Part shown: positions 54,201 through 64,000 of the stretch, piece after piece
Position numbering within the stretch: the first letter of the stretch is position 1
How the letters are laid out: each line of letters begins with the position of its first letter
Source: Puffinus mauretanicus
Taxonomy: Eukaryota; Chordata; Aves; Procellariiformes; Procellariidae
DNA: 64,000 nt
Assembly (NCBI GenBank): GCA_023333565.1
Contig: JAJKFH010002446.1
Coordinates: 186,001-250,000, forward strand
Direction: 5' to 3'
The notes under the pieces: model-generated
Told to the model about the DNA's origin: nothing
Databases searched by the model: none
Seen by the model: the letters and a program-made list of their open reading frames with translations, nothing else
Program-made: the position numbers and the translations under genes

Positions 54201-56566
54201 AAAGCATTGCTATCTGGATAGCAAAATTTTAGGAGCTGAGGCAAATATGTGGAGATGCAGAGTGGGATTGAGGGTGTTAGCCTTGTTTCTAAATGAAAAA
54301 GACGTTATCTTGCTCTGCACTTATGTTAGGTTCTTTTGTCCTATTCTGCCCCTCCTTCTATCCCTTCACCTTCTAAATAATTAAATTTAAAGTCAGCAAA
54401 TGTTTTGCATGGTGTAGAGGTTTCAGAGTTCCTACAGCTAATAAAGGCAGCCAGGCAGAGAGGAGAGATCCCTGCTGATGAACGGTGTAGAATGATCTCA
54501 ATGCCAGAGGAATTGATTCTTTGCTCAAATTTATTTTATATGTAGCATCTCTGACATCTAATAAAGGGTGCACTCATACTGCGGTTTGGGCATAATTAGT
54601 TAAAAAGGTCACTTAGCCATGAGACACAAATCAGTGGGAAAGGCGGCTTAGCTAGTTTTAATACTGATTATAGTTTTTGATAAGATTATGTCATGTGGGA
54701 GCCATGATGTTTATGTTGGAGTCAATAAATGCTTGTTTAGTTTAGTGTTGTAATTTTTTAATGCGTTCCTATGGAAAAGGATTCTTCTTTGCTATAATTA
54801 ATGTCTGAATAGCGACACTTTTAATATGGAATGCATATGATAAGGAAATGGGAGGGAAAGCTGTTACTTTCCCAGAGCAAGAATGGTAGAAGTACATGGT
54901 GCAGACAGACAAAAAGCTGATTCCTATAATCTCATGTCTCCCCCTGGAAGAGGAATACAGGTGGCAGTGTGACAGTTCATTGTCAAGAGCTGTTCAGCAC
55001 AGCCAGCTCTCAAATTGTAAGCACAAAATACTGATGGTATTGGGAAAGTAATAAAACTTGCTTTGTTTGTTTGCCAGGATTTTGAGAGTAATGGCTTTTG
55101 TAGCATCCTTAGGAAGTTTTCATCAGGCATCAAACCATTTCAGGGAAAATGAAAATACTTGGTTACCTTTGGATAGTGTCTACATTGTGCAAGTCAAGCA
55201 TCATTACTGTGATGGATAATCAAATTGGATGATCAAGGATTTCAGAAAAATATCTCTACGATGATACTGCCTTGAAAGGCATGACAGTACCAAAAGTTGT
55301 TTCTGAGATTTCAGGTCTAATCCAGTTTAAGTGTAGCAGACAACTTGGATGATCGCCTATGTATATCCTGCCTTTCCTGCTTTAGTACTTTTAGCCGACT
55401 GGAGTGGGTCATGAAGTTGCTTTCTGCTTGGTTCAGGTTTAAGCATAGTTCTGAACTGATCTAGAATTCTGTGCTAATATCATCTGTCTGACTGCCTTTG
55501 TGGATCCACGCTGCCAGTGGGTAAATGTGAAAGTTGACTTTGTTCTGAAAAACCAAATGACTTAAGGCAGGCACACAGAAGGGCCATATTTATAGTGCAA
55601 ATTGAAGGTAATACTGGACTTCTCTTAAGATAACAATAGCCATTAAACTTTTTTACTTCTGCAGTCTGTCTCTGAATGATTTTCTATTAACATCACCCTT
55701 CAAATCAGGAAAACTAAAAATGGTTTACATGAGAATTTTGGAGTTTTATTTTCCTATTGAAAAGTTTAGAATACGGATATGAAAATCAGCTTTTGTGAAA
55801 GTCTTTAATGATGCATATGGAAGGTGATACTTCCAGATATGACATTGTCAAACATTTATTTTGTAGCTATACAGTAATATATACTGTATATTGACAGCAT
55901 ATATTGAGAAACAAAAGGATTATTTATACAGAAAAAAAACAGCAGCAGAAATGCTTCTAAATACAGGCCTCAAAAATATCCGTTGAAGGTTGCATGTCTT
56001 GCTGTGAAAGCATCTCTATAAATTCTCAGCCCTCATGCGTAGTAATACAGTGGCAACTTGAATCTGTTCAACAGCTGCTTGTTTCAGAACAATGGTTCTT
56101 CTATTGATCTAATTCTTTTTACTGGATATGACCCCAAGAGGTGAGCTGCTCTGATAAGATATGCTGGTTTTACATGCTAACAATGCATAATTAGATTAAA
56201 ATAAAACTAGGAAACATTTTAGCCCCAAGGAGATCACCAGTTCCAATAAAACTGTCTCCAGCAGTTCAGTGTTCTTAGTCCTGGAAGAGGGTAAACCTCT
56301 GACCAGTCTTCCTAATTTTTTTTTCTGCTATGATCATTCACTACAAACTGTGTTTGGCTCTCTTGCCAGCTGCATCTTTTCAATTATTTCTACTGTTACT
56401 TGTTAACTTGCTCTTGCCAACGTATAGCACCCGTTTTACTGCCTTTCCCTCTAACAATATATTTATATTTCAGGGAGTTGATTCACTTGCTCATTCATCT
56501 TTCTGAAGCTCTGCATGAAGCACAACTTAAACTCATACTGGTCATCCCTCCTGCAGCTGCAGCAGG
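39123..56566 (+). CDS. CHID1: CHID1, chitinase domain-containing protein 1 (SI-CLP), N-terminal 60%
   Basis: A secreted/lysosomal GH18-fold lectin known to bind stabilin-1 in macrophages. Seven exons join in frame; counted from the second ATG (39155) they give about 234 residues of a family length near 393. There is a hydrophobic signal peptide (MKLLCTSLSLTMICWLAEG), then the mature N terminus and the barrel: LGDVLGYITPWNSHGYDI, ISPVWLQVKRRGKERF, GLHDAD, VPRILFDGWTYQDF, SEDEIEELSKN, and NFDGFVVEVWSQL at strand 4. There the GH18 motif DxxDxDxE reads DGFVVEVW (187-194), so the catalytic Glu is Trp, as in other CHID1 proteins: a binding protein, not a chitinase. The remaining exons lie past 64000. 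No stop or frameshift in the exons. Confidence 0.96.
39266..40681 (+). other. CHID1: CHID1 intron after coding exon 1
   Basis: 1.4 kb. No gene or repeat is recognised beyond a T-run near 40593. Confidence 0.9.
40682..40831 (+). CDS. CHID1: CHID1 coding exon 2
   Basis: 150 nt, 50 codons, phase 0 at both ends. The acceptor is TCTCCCCCCAG and the donor GTAAGT. It encodes NVQDRGLVVVDPKAKD through FLGDVLGYITP, the first barrel strand. Confidence 0.96.
40832..41676 (+). other. CHID1: CHID1 intron after coding exon 2
   Basis: 845 bp. Nothing is recognised. Confidence 0.9.
41677..41809 (+). CDS. CHID1: CHID1 coding exon 3
   Basis: 133 nt. The acceptor is TTTTGCAAG and the donor AAAG then GTGTTA, weaker than the rest. 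It encodes WNSHGYDIAKIFGNKFTLIS, then PVWLQVKRRG and GLHDADK. The last base begins Gly132. Confidence 0.95.
41810..42797 (+). other. CHID1: CHID1 intron after coding exon 3
   Basis: 988 bp. It has an A-run near 42447 and no other element. The exon 3 frame stays open for about 160 nt into this intron but does not match the family. Confidence 0.9.
42798..42842 (+). CDS. CHID1: CHID1 coding exon 4 (45 nt)
   Basis: The acceptor is CTGTTTGACAG and the donor ATAG then GTGAGC. It encodes WMKDVRKNSKNIKI, flanked by split Gly and Val codons. It is short but in phase with both neighbours. Confidence 0.94.
42843..45626 (+). other. CHID1: CHID1 intron after coding exon 4
   Basis: 2.8 kb. A more GC-rich patch at about 45390-45480 stands out from the AT-rich background; its origin is unknown. 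Confidence 0.88.
45627..45733 (+). CDS. CHID1: CHID1 coding exon 5
   Basis: 107 nt. The acceptor is TTTGCTTGACAG and the donor AAG then GTAAAA. It encodes PRILFDGWTYQDFESVFVSE and DEIEELSKNMVLLAK. Confidence 0.96.
45734..47197 (+). other. CHID1: CHID1 intron after coding exon 5
   Basis: 1.5 kb. No gene or repeat family is recognised. Confidence 0.9.
47198..47259 (+). CDS. CHID1: CHID1 coding exon 6
   Basis: 62 nt. The acceptor is CTTTATTTAG and the donor AAAC then GTGAGT. It encodes NENFDGFVVEVWSQLGNQKQ, the strand-4 region where GH18 enzymes carry the catalytic acid; Trp sits there instead. Confidence 0.96.
47362..47406. repeat. 45-nt imperfect hairpin
   Basis: Outer arms ACTTCATTCTA and TAGAATGAAGT pair perfectly (11 bp). 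Inner GGACAAT pairs with ATTGTTCC with a one-base bulge around TGAAG. It lies 103 bp after CHID1 exon 6. Confidence 0.85.
55868..55890. repeat. 9-bp-arm AT-rich inverted repeat
   Basis: TATACAGTA and TACTGTATA flank ATATA. Confidence 0.75.
56474..56566 (+). CDS. CHID1: CHID1 coding exon 7
   Basis: 93 nt. The acceptor is TTATATTTCAG and the donor GCAGG then GTGAGT. It encodes ELIHLLIHLSEALHEAQLKL and ILVIPPAAAAG. It is the last CHID1 exon in the window. Confidence 0.95.
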
Positions 56567-59500
56567 GTGAGTATTCCTATTTAGATGGCAGGTTCCAGAT
56601 GAGAAATACTTTCTTGCCTAATATACAATAAAGTCAAAGCTTGCTTTGTAGCTATGCAGCTTAAATGAATAAGAAGTTACTTGAGTTTGATTGGTAGTCC
56701 TGTCTTCATGCGTGTTGCACTGAATAGTCTTAGTAACCATGTGCATTCATATATACCTCATAACTTCTGATATCAAAGTAAGTTGCAGAGGGGCCTCCTA
56801 TTGTGGTGTTAACCCAAAGTGTCTGGTAAGAACTTCTAAGAGACAAGAGCAGAAACAGTTGTGGAGCTTAATGACTTGTTGCCAAGGAGTGAAAAGGGTG
56901 TCATAAAGGTAGCATATAAAAGAATTTTCTGAGCCTCTGGGCACAATCTCAGCTATGATAGATAATAGTTATTCTTTAAGTAAGAAAAACAGAGCTACAG
57001 GATGGAATTATAGCTATAATAGGGCTGTGGGTTTTTTAGATTATTTATTTTGACTTGATAGTTCATATGTACAGAAAATGCATGTAGTAAGAGGGTGATA
57101 TTTAGAATTGTTAATAATTCTATTTATTTGTGCAGTGATTTGAATCTGATGGATGTTTATATGCTCTTCTGGCTCAACAGCAGTAAGCAGTTCTTATCTT
57201 TCAGTGTTTATAGCAGAGAGATATTTACTTCCTAAGATTGTATTTGTTGAAAAAACAAAACCCATGTGGAAAATGAGAATGTAATTTCATTATATGTGGA
57301 AGGAATTTGAATCTTCTTAAGTTTTTACATTTTTAGGAAAAGATTCTACATTGTCTTTAAGTGATGTATAGTAAAACTGAAAAAAATCACAGTTTTACTA
57401 TATCTCTAATCTTTTTCTGGAAAGAAAATGGCACTCCAGTATTTCAGTATGTCAGGGAGATTGCGTCTAGTCCTTCAGGGTTTTGTACGATCAATCGGTG
57501 ATTACATCCATGTGAGAGTGAGCAGATAAAACTGAAGACAAGGGTAGAAGGTGATTCAGAATGCCAGCAGAGTGATGTGACTTCATTATCATCATTTCAA
57601 ATTGAAATGCGGGCTATGCCAATGCTATACAGCTTTATTAGCAAGGGTTTTGCCAGTATCCATCTGCAATTTGGTAACATTTGTTCACATTTGGATGCCC
57701 TTCCAGGTCAAAAGATGCATGGTATCCTTGCATCGTGAGCATAAGCTATCTGTTGTGCTACCTTGTGGAAAAGTGTTTATGGTATACAATGCTGCTACAA
57801 GGATATACAAGGAATACATCATGCCTTTCAGAGAACTGTGGTAATAAGGGTTATCTTATCCCAAACACTACCAGGTTCTGAATCTCTGTATTCCATTCTC
57901 CTCTTTCCTTGCTTCTCAAAAGTAATGAGTGTCCCTGTTACACTGTGGATAGGCCAAATGTTAAAGTTATGTATATGTCATGGATGATGGCCTTTTATTG
58001 TCAGAGTGAGAAGCTCCAAATCCCCATTAGTTATTTTTAAAAGGTTTGGTGGGGGCTCTTGTCATATGGGACTGCAGAATAATGAAGCATAACCTGTTGT
58101 AGAGGATTACACACAGAAACAGTCTTCATAAAGCAATTGAGTATGTTGCAGTGGGTTGTGCTAACTGCAGAATAGGTGACAGATGGGACACATGTGCTAA
58201 TCCTATGTTGTGCTTATTCCTTCTCTCTGAATTTTACCTAAAGGAATAGGTTCCTTCTCCTGGTTATGCAGATATTTTTGGCTTACTGGGCTTGACTTGC
58301 TGATAATGATAACTGGGGAAGGCTTGTAATATTTGCATAGTTGGCAATGCAAGATTATTTTTTTTCCAAGTTTCCTTTTTCCTTCAAGCTGTTCAGCAAC
58401 CTTATGCCTGCACGTGAAAATTCAATGATGTAAGTCAATCTTAAATAGAGAGTCATTATTAGGTATTTTTCAGATGAGAGTTAGTAGACAGCTGAAGAAA
58501 AATATTACAATGTTTTATTTTTCTCACCTTGGGCTGTATAACAGTATGGACAGGCTCACAGCCACTACAGTTTATGACAGTTTAACAGCACAGTTTCAGG
58601 ATGGTGTTGTACAACCTCCTAAATTTCTTGTAGGCTGTCACAATCTTTCAGTGTACATTCATTTTCAAGGTGCCAAAAAGGCTGAGAAAATGGAATGCCT
58701 GAGACAGGCTTATAAATGTCTCTTCTGCGGCTGGACTTTTCTCTGCAATGGTCTCAAGTTTTTGTTGTGTTTTGTGGGGAGATCTGATAGCACGAGGGGG
58801 AAACAAAGCATTTCTGCTTACAGATATCTGTGCAGAGCTTAAATGCTGCCTGCTGAAAAGATTCAGGGACCCTGTAGTAGGTGACTAAAAAGTTGTCTAT
58901 GTGCTGAGATCAGTTAGCGTCTGCACTATAACTGTGATGTCACCTCTTCTGTAGGTTAGTGATGTAATCCCATCCAAACCAGTTCCTGAATATAGGATAT
59001 GTACTTTCTACCATCTTAAGACTATAAGCCCAGAATAATAACTACCTCTAATTTTGTTCTTCAATAGCTGCATGAAATCTGATTGCAGTTTATTTTCTGT
59101 AAAACTATGTACTTCAGGATGGTTTTTATTGCTTTATGTTTTCCTCTATTGCACGGTATAACCGTTTTATATCCTCAAAATGAAGTAGCTAGCAAAAATC
59201 CCTTTGCTTCCATGTCTGCCTGGCCACAAAATTTTGATAGGCAGAGAGGGAGAAGCAATGTCTTGAAGACTATGGCAAAAGCAAACAAAATACATTCCAT
59301 GTAAATTGGTAGACAGTCCTGTAAAATAATACCTGTGCAGAGCCCTTTTCTTTAGGGACTGAAGGGCTCTGACAGCCTAGCTGCATTTTGAGGAGATTCC
59401 TTTCTATCACTCAAGCCCCTCTGTTTCTACCTCAGTTCTGGTGTTTTTTGCATCATGTTTTGTGAGACACTGTATTCATAGAACAGTATTAGTTTCTAGT

Positions 59501-62500
59501 GCCTTATGGCATTAAGAGGGTAGATCCAAGTCTCAGGACAACACTAGACTTGTGCTGTTGTTTCTTTTTCTCCGACACGGTGTGGCTTATTCCCATTTCT
59601 CACTGTGCTCTGTATTTTCCATGGTCTTCCCATGTCAGAATACACACCTGTAATCCTGAGGTAGTTTGGCACGCTGCTACACTCCAAATCTTGTAATGCG
59701 CAAAAAGGAATGCACTATATAAATGGGGTCAAGAATTTATTGTTCATCCACTTGATGTTTTAATGGTCTGATAGTCCAAATTATCTAGTTAATACAGAAA
59801 AGCCTCATTAACATTACAGCTGGAATTGTTATGCAGAGCCTTCACACTTTCTACCCCTCTCCTATGGTGGTATGCTCACCCTTCCACTGTTCCTGTGGGT
59901 CCTGAGGTTGACACTCAGTATTCCTTGAGCAGAAAGTTCAGTCATCAGCATGGTGAGGTCTTTCTCAGGAGCAATGTGATATTCATGCTGGAAGTTTCTT
60001 CTTTGTCAGCCGTGGGTTTCACTTGGGGCTATTTCACATGTTTTCTTATCACAATCTGCTTCCTCTTCATTGGCTCTCAGCTGAAGTTTGAAGTTTGTGC
60101 AAACTCCTCAGGTCGGTCAGACCTTTTCCGTATGTGGTATTCGCAGAGCTGGAGGCAGTAGTCACTTGACCACCACACAATTATTTGAAAGAAATTTTAG
60201 GCCATAAGATGCAGAGGATTTTAAAAAGGAGGAAGCTTTTAATCAACACTGTTTCTCAGGATGAGGCATCGCATGTGTTGGAAGTAACCAGAGCTGCAGG
60301 GTAGGTATGTTGTTCCCTACTGTCATGGATGTCTTTGTGTGGCTGTTGAGAGCCACTTTTGTGGCTGGTAATACTTGAGTCTTAGGAAGCCAGCTTTCTC
60401 TGTCAAGAGAAGGTTGAGAGTCATTCAGATTCGCTTCAGAATATAAATGCTTAGGAGCTTCTTCTGAAGCATGGGTGGCTTTGCTGGTAAAACTTTCTAC
60501 TGTAGGGAAGGTTCCAGGAACTGAACCATGCTTTTGGCTATTGTCCTCTGAAATGCTAGCATGGCTCCCAGTAAACCAAAGTGTTATATGCCTTATTGTA
60601 TTAACTCATTGCGCCACAGAGCAGTAACTGCAATACTTCTTTGAAAATAAAGACATGGAAACTAAGTCCTTAAAAATCTATTCCTGGCTCATGAGATAAC
60701 CTTTGCAACATTCACAGACCATTAATACTCTCATTTCTTGCAGATTTCTCTGGAAAATTCTGAGCTGGTATGCCTTTGCATCACATGGATGTTCAATGGT
60801 GATAACAAATATTTTGAGATTCTTGTGCTTTGGTTAAGTCAAGAGTAATGAGGAATTACTATGTCGTCTTCCTCTATGCATGCTTTAAAGCTTAGAAGTA
60901 CATTGGAGTTAATGATATCAATAAGCAGAATCCTGAAATTTTCTTTCTGCCTTACTTGACTTTTTAGATAGTAACTGTACTTGAAAATTTTTGATTTATA
61001 GGATAACAACTGAAAAGTGCTTCCCATTGTGTATTAAATATCTCGTGTCCTGAAACACACTTTGGGTTTTAACACTTACATGTGGTTGAAAGTGTGCTTT
61101 AATGCATCTTATATTCTTTATTTGTTGGAATCACTGTAGACTGATGATCAAAAATACAGAAAAAGGCATGGAAATAAGTACCATCAAGAATCAAATAATA
61201 TTTTAGAGTTCAGCAGCTAGGAAAAGGCTGATAAAGGAGACATGAGCTGTGTGTGGAATACTCTAACCAGCTGGGATACTAGGAGCTGAAACATTGTTCC
61301 TTTTGTGTTCTACCCTGATTAAAATTTAAAGAGAGAGCATAGTTAAATGTAAGCAGTTTATTTAGGAATTTAAGATCAAAGCTGTCTGGCAGCAAATGCT
61401 ATCTGAAAGGAGACACTTTTAAGAGCTATAAATACTGATTTGCTTAGGGAAAAACAGTCTAGAAAATGCAGCATTGCATATGAGATCAAGTGCATGATGC
61501 AGGAAGGAAACATATTAGGTCATCTGTATAACTTCTTGAATTCAGCTTTTGCAAACAAAAACTAAGTGAGACTGATCCTCTAGCTGAAGCTTGCTTTCAT
61601 AACTAAAGGATCTGGTGAAGCCTTTGGTTTTTGGTTTGCTTGTGAAATGTTCTGGGCTAAAAGAAAACTTCACTCGAAAAAGGATTTTTTTTTTTTTTTA
61701 AAATCCAGACATTTTATATATTCCTTTACAACATTTTTTATGTATCTGTTTACAACATTGTCCAAAAACAGTTGCACTGGCATAATCAAGGAGTAGGAAT
61801 GTGTGTGGAGGCTGATCGGGAGGCAGATCTCTCTAGCAAACTTTGCTGTCACAGAGAATGCATGTAGAGCTACCATGGTGGCAAACACAGACTGAGATAG
61901 TATTTCCATCCACCTGATGTCCAGGGATTGCATGATTTTCCTGCAAACCATAAGTGATTTGCAAGAGAGAGGAACAGCAGGAGCCAAAGCTATGCTCTAA
62001 AAAGTGTGTGTGTTATACTGTGACTCTCCTTTGGGATGGGAGACTTGTGGTTGCGTATGTCTTAAGAGAGGTGCTAGGATTGCTGGGTTATGTAAACGGT
62101 TGCTAGAGCAGATGGTTTGCTGAAGACTTTCAGCCTGTCTTTCAACACTCTCAAAATGTTAGAGTGTTACTGCTTTTAACACTCTTTAATGCATGGATAT
62201 GGATGCATATATAAACTATATGAGTACCATTTCTAAAACGGAATGGGTAGCCAGGCGTATTCTGCCCATTGGTGGTGGTGGGTAACTCCATTTGTGCTGA
62301 CTATCCTGGGCTTGATTAAATTCCTGGCTTAAATATGTGCACTTCAGTGATTATTGTACTGCAGAAATTATACTAGTGAAAGCTGCATGGATGTTTTTAT
62401 ACAGATATCACAAGCTTCTTTCCGAATAGGATAGCTGTGCTGGGGTGAACTATCTTTATGCTTAAATATGCTGTTGAAAAAAAAAAAAAAAGATGGCAAA

Positions 62501-64000
62501 TGGGACTTGCAATTTGGTTGCACCTGTTCTCTAAAGTCTGTAAATCACAGGGATTGAGTTGGTTATTTTATTTGTTTCTCTATACTTACATGCTTTATAA
62601 TATGTTATAGGGATGCTTTTTCAAAGGCAAAAAGTGAGGCTTTGAATTTGAATAGTAACTCTTTCCTGTCTGCAAGTAAATTTAATTTAATCTGACTAGA
62701 TTATTACATATTTTGTCCAGGTTCAGCAACCATTTTATCCGTGGTGTTTCCAGTTACTGTAAAGAAAACAATGAGTAAAGAAAATTCTTGAGTTTATTCA
62801 GATGAGCTATCATCGGAAAGAGCATCAGTAATACTCCTGCTGTCCTGAGAAAGAGCAAAGGCAGACAAAGAGCCCTCAGGAGCCGTGGATAGGATGTTGT
62901 CTTCACGGGATTCTGAATCTAGCCATGGTTGCATAACCATGGCCTTGCTGGCATTTGTAGTTTATTACAGACATTAGACATATGGTGTAACTGTGTTCAG
63001 GATCAGCTTGGTATACACTAAGTCATGAAAAGCTGTAAAGCTGTTAGTTTTGCTAAACACAGTGTTAAATAAATCCTTATTTACAGACAGGTTGTTAGTG
63101 GTCACTTTTCTTGGACTTTTATTGTCCCCTGAAGTATAATCCTTTGCACAAAGTAGCAATAAAGAATGGCATTGGCTGTGTAACTTCATAATATAACACT
63201 GTGCTCTTTACTTGCATTTTGATGATTAGGATATGCTGTAAGCAGTTTGTCCTGTATGATGGATATCCTTTTAAAACACCTATCTTTAGGTTACAAGACA
63301 GTAGCTGCTCCTTGAATAGCGGATGGCTCTTTATCTCTTGAAGTTGTATGGAATCTGTAAATGAGAAAAACTAAAATCTCAAGTAAACAAGTAAACTCAG
63401 TTGCCGACTTTAGTTGCTCCTCATTTTTCAACAGCTGGGAGGCAGAAGAGCTCAGGCTGTTGTTTTTTAAAATGCTTTTGGTTAGAAAAAGGAAGGTTGA
63501 AAAGGGAAATTAAATCTTTTTAACCAGGTGTAAAAGTATTCATGATGATGATGACCTGCTGACAGCTCAAGTGTAAATAACAGCTATAGTATTTGTTAGC
63601 AAGGTCAAGTCTGATGAGGAGTGGCTGAGGGAACTGGGGTTGTTTAGCCTGGAGAAGAGGAGGCTGAGGGGAGACCTCATCGCGCTCTACAACTACCTGA
63701 AAGGAGGTTGTAGAGAGGTGGGGGTTGATCTCCTCTCCCAAGTAACAGTGATAGGACGAGAGGAAATGGCCTCAAGTTGTGCCAGGGGAGGTTTAGATTG
63801 GATATTAGGGAAAAATTTCTTCACCGCAAGGGTTGTCAAGCACTGGACCAGGCTGCCCAGGGAAGTGGTTGAGTCACCATCCCTGGAGGTATTTAAAAGA
63901 TGCTTAGGGACGTGGTTTAGTGGTGGACTTGGCAGTGCTAGCTTTACGGTTGGACTTGATGATCTTAAAGGTCTTTTCCAACCTACATGATTCTATGATT
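56567..64000 (+). other. CHID1: CHID1 intron after coding exon 7, partial
   Basis: At least 7.4 kb. I searched by eye for the next CHID1 block (GMFTHKEF and SLMTYDYS in the family) and did not find it. Homopolymer runs occur near 61687 and 62474, and a CR1 fragment fills the end. Confidence 0.8.
63605..64000 (+). mobile_element. CR1 LINE 3' fragment at the window end
   Basis: It starts in the ORF2 C terminus ([20 protein letters not shown]), is frameshifted after LLSQVT, regains [20 protein letters not shown], then has the 3' UTR and tail CATGATTCTATGATT at the window edge. It is a close relative of the element at 37731-38159, in the same orientation. Confidence 0.95.

Larger units (their letters stand above)
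47260..56473 (+). other. CHID1: CHID1 intron after coding exon 6
   Basis: 9.2 kb. It contains two inverted repeats (47362-47406 and 55868-55890). No mobile element of a known family and no exon-like match to the protein. Confidence 0.88.

Noticed and set aside
58474..58842. 122-codon plus-strand frame in the last CHID1 intron
   Set aside because: No similarity to CHID1 or a known family; no splice sites fit; AT-rich intronic chance frame.
59826..60161. 111-codon plus-strand frame with a hydrophobic stretch
   Set aside because: No recognisable family, no promoter or splice context. Kept only as a note.
63541..63560. ATGATGATGACC resembling a C/D-box snoRNA start
   Set aside because: No matching D box at proper spacing with a terminal stem could be found.

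Overview
This is vertebrate nuclear DNA, almost certainly from a bird. The evidence is two conserved multi-exon genes with GT-AG introns, two CpG islands, about 40% GC outside them, and young repeats that are nearly all CR1 LINEs with the bird-type 3' tail built on ATTCTATGAT. I could not assign a species.

Layout. Left (1-27490, minus strand): the first six coding exons of AP2A2, the alpha-2 large subunit of the clathrin adaptor AP-2. About 235 residues are here and the rest lies beyond the left edge. Introns 1 and 2 are 12.8 kb and 10.2 kb. Middle (27491-39122): an intergenic stretch with the AP2A2 CpG island (about 26.96-27.96 kb), a second CpG island (about 33.13-33.72 kb) that is the best candidate for the CHID1 promoter, an ancient CR1 fossil between them, and a composite CR1 insertion (35.77-38.24 kb). 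Right (39123-64000, plus strand): seven coding exons of CHID1, a secreted or lysosomal chitinase-like GH18 protein that binds stabilin-1. About 234 residues are here; the remaining exons lie beyond the right edge. The window ends in another CR1 3' fragment.

The genes are head to head, as at human 11p15.5. They are not functionally linked as far as known: one works at the plasma membrane in clathrin endocytosis, the other in the secretory/lysosomal lumen. Exon boundaries were placed by hand from splice sites, phase continuity and recalled family sequence; every coding join stays in frame.

I found no operon, CRISPR array, rRNA, tRNA or previously undescribed system. The most interesting leftovers are strong orphan splice signals on both strands around the second CpG island (possible untranslated exons or an antisense transcript), the composite CR1 junction, the old CR1 between the promoters, and a few near-perfect intronic hairpins.
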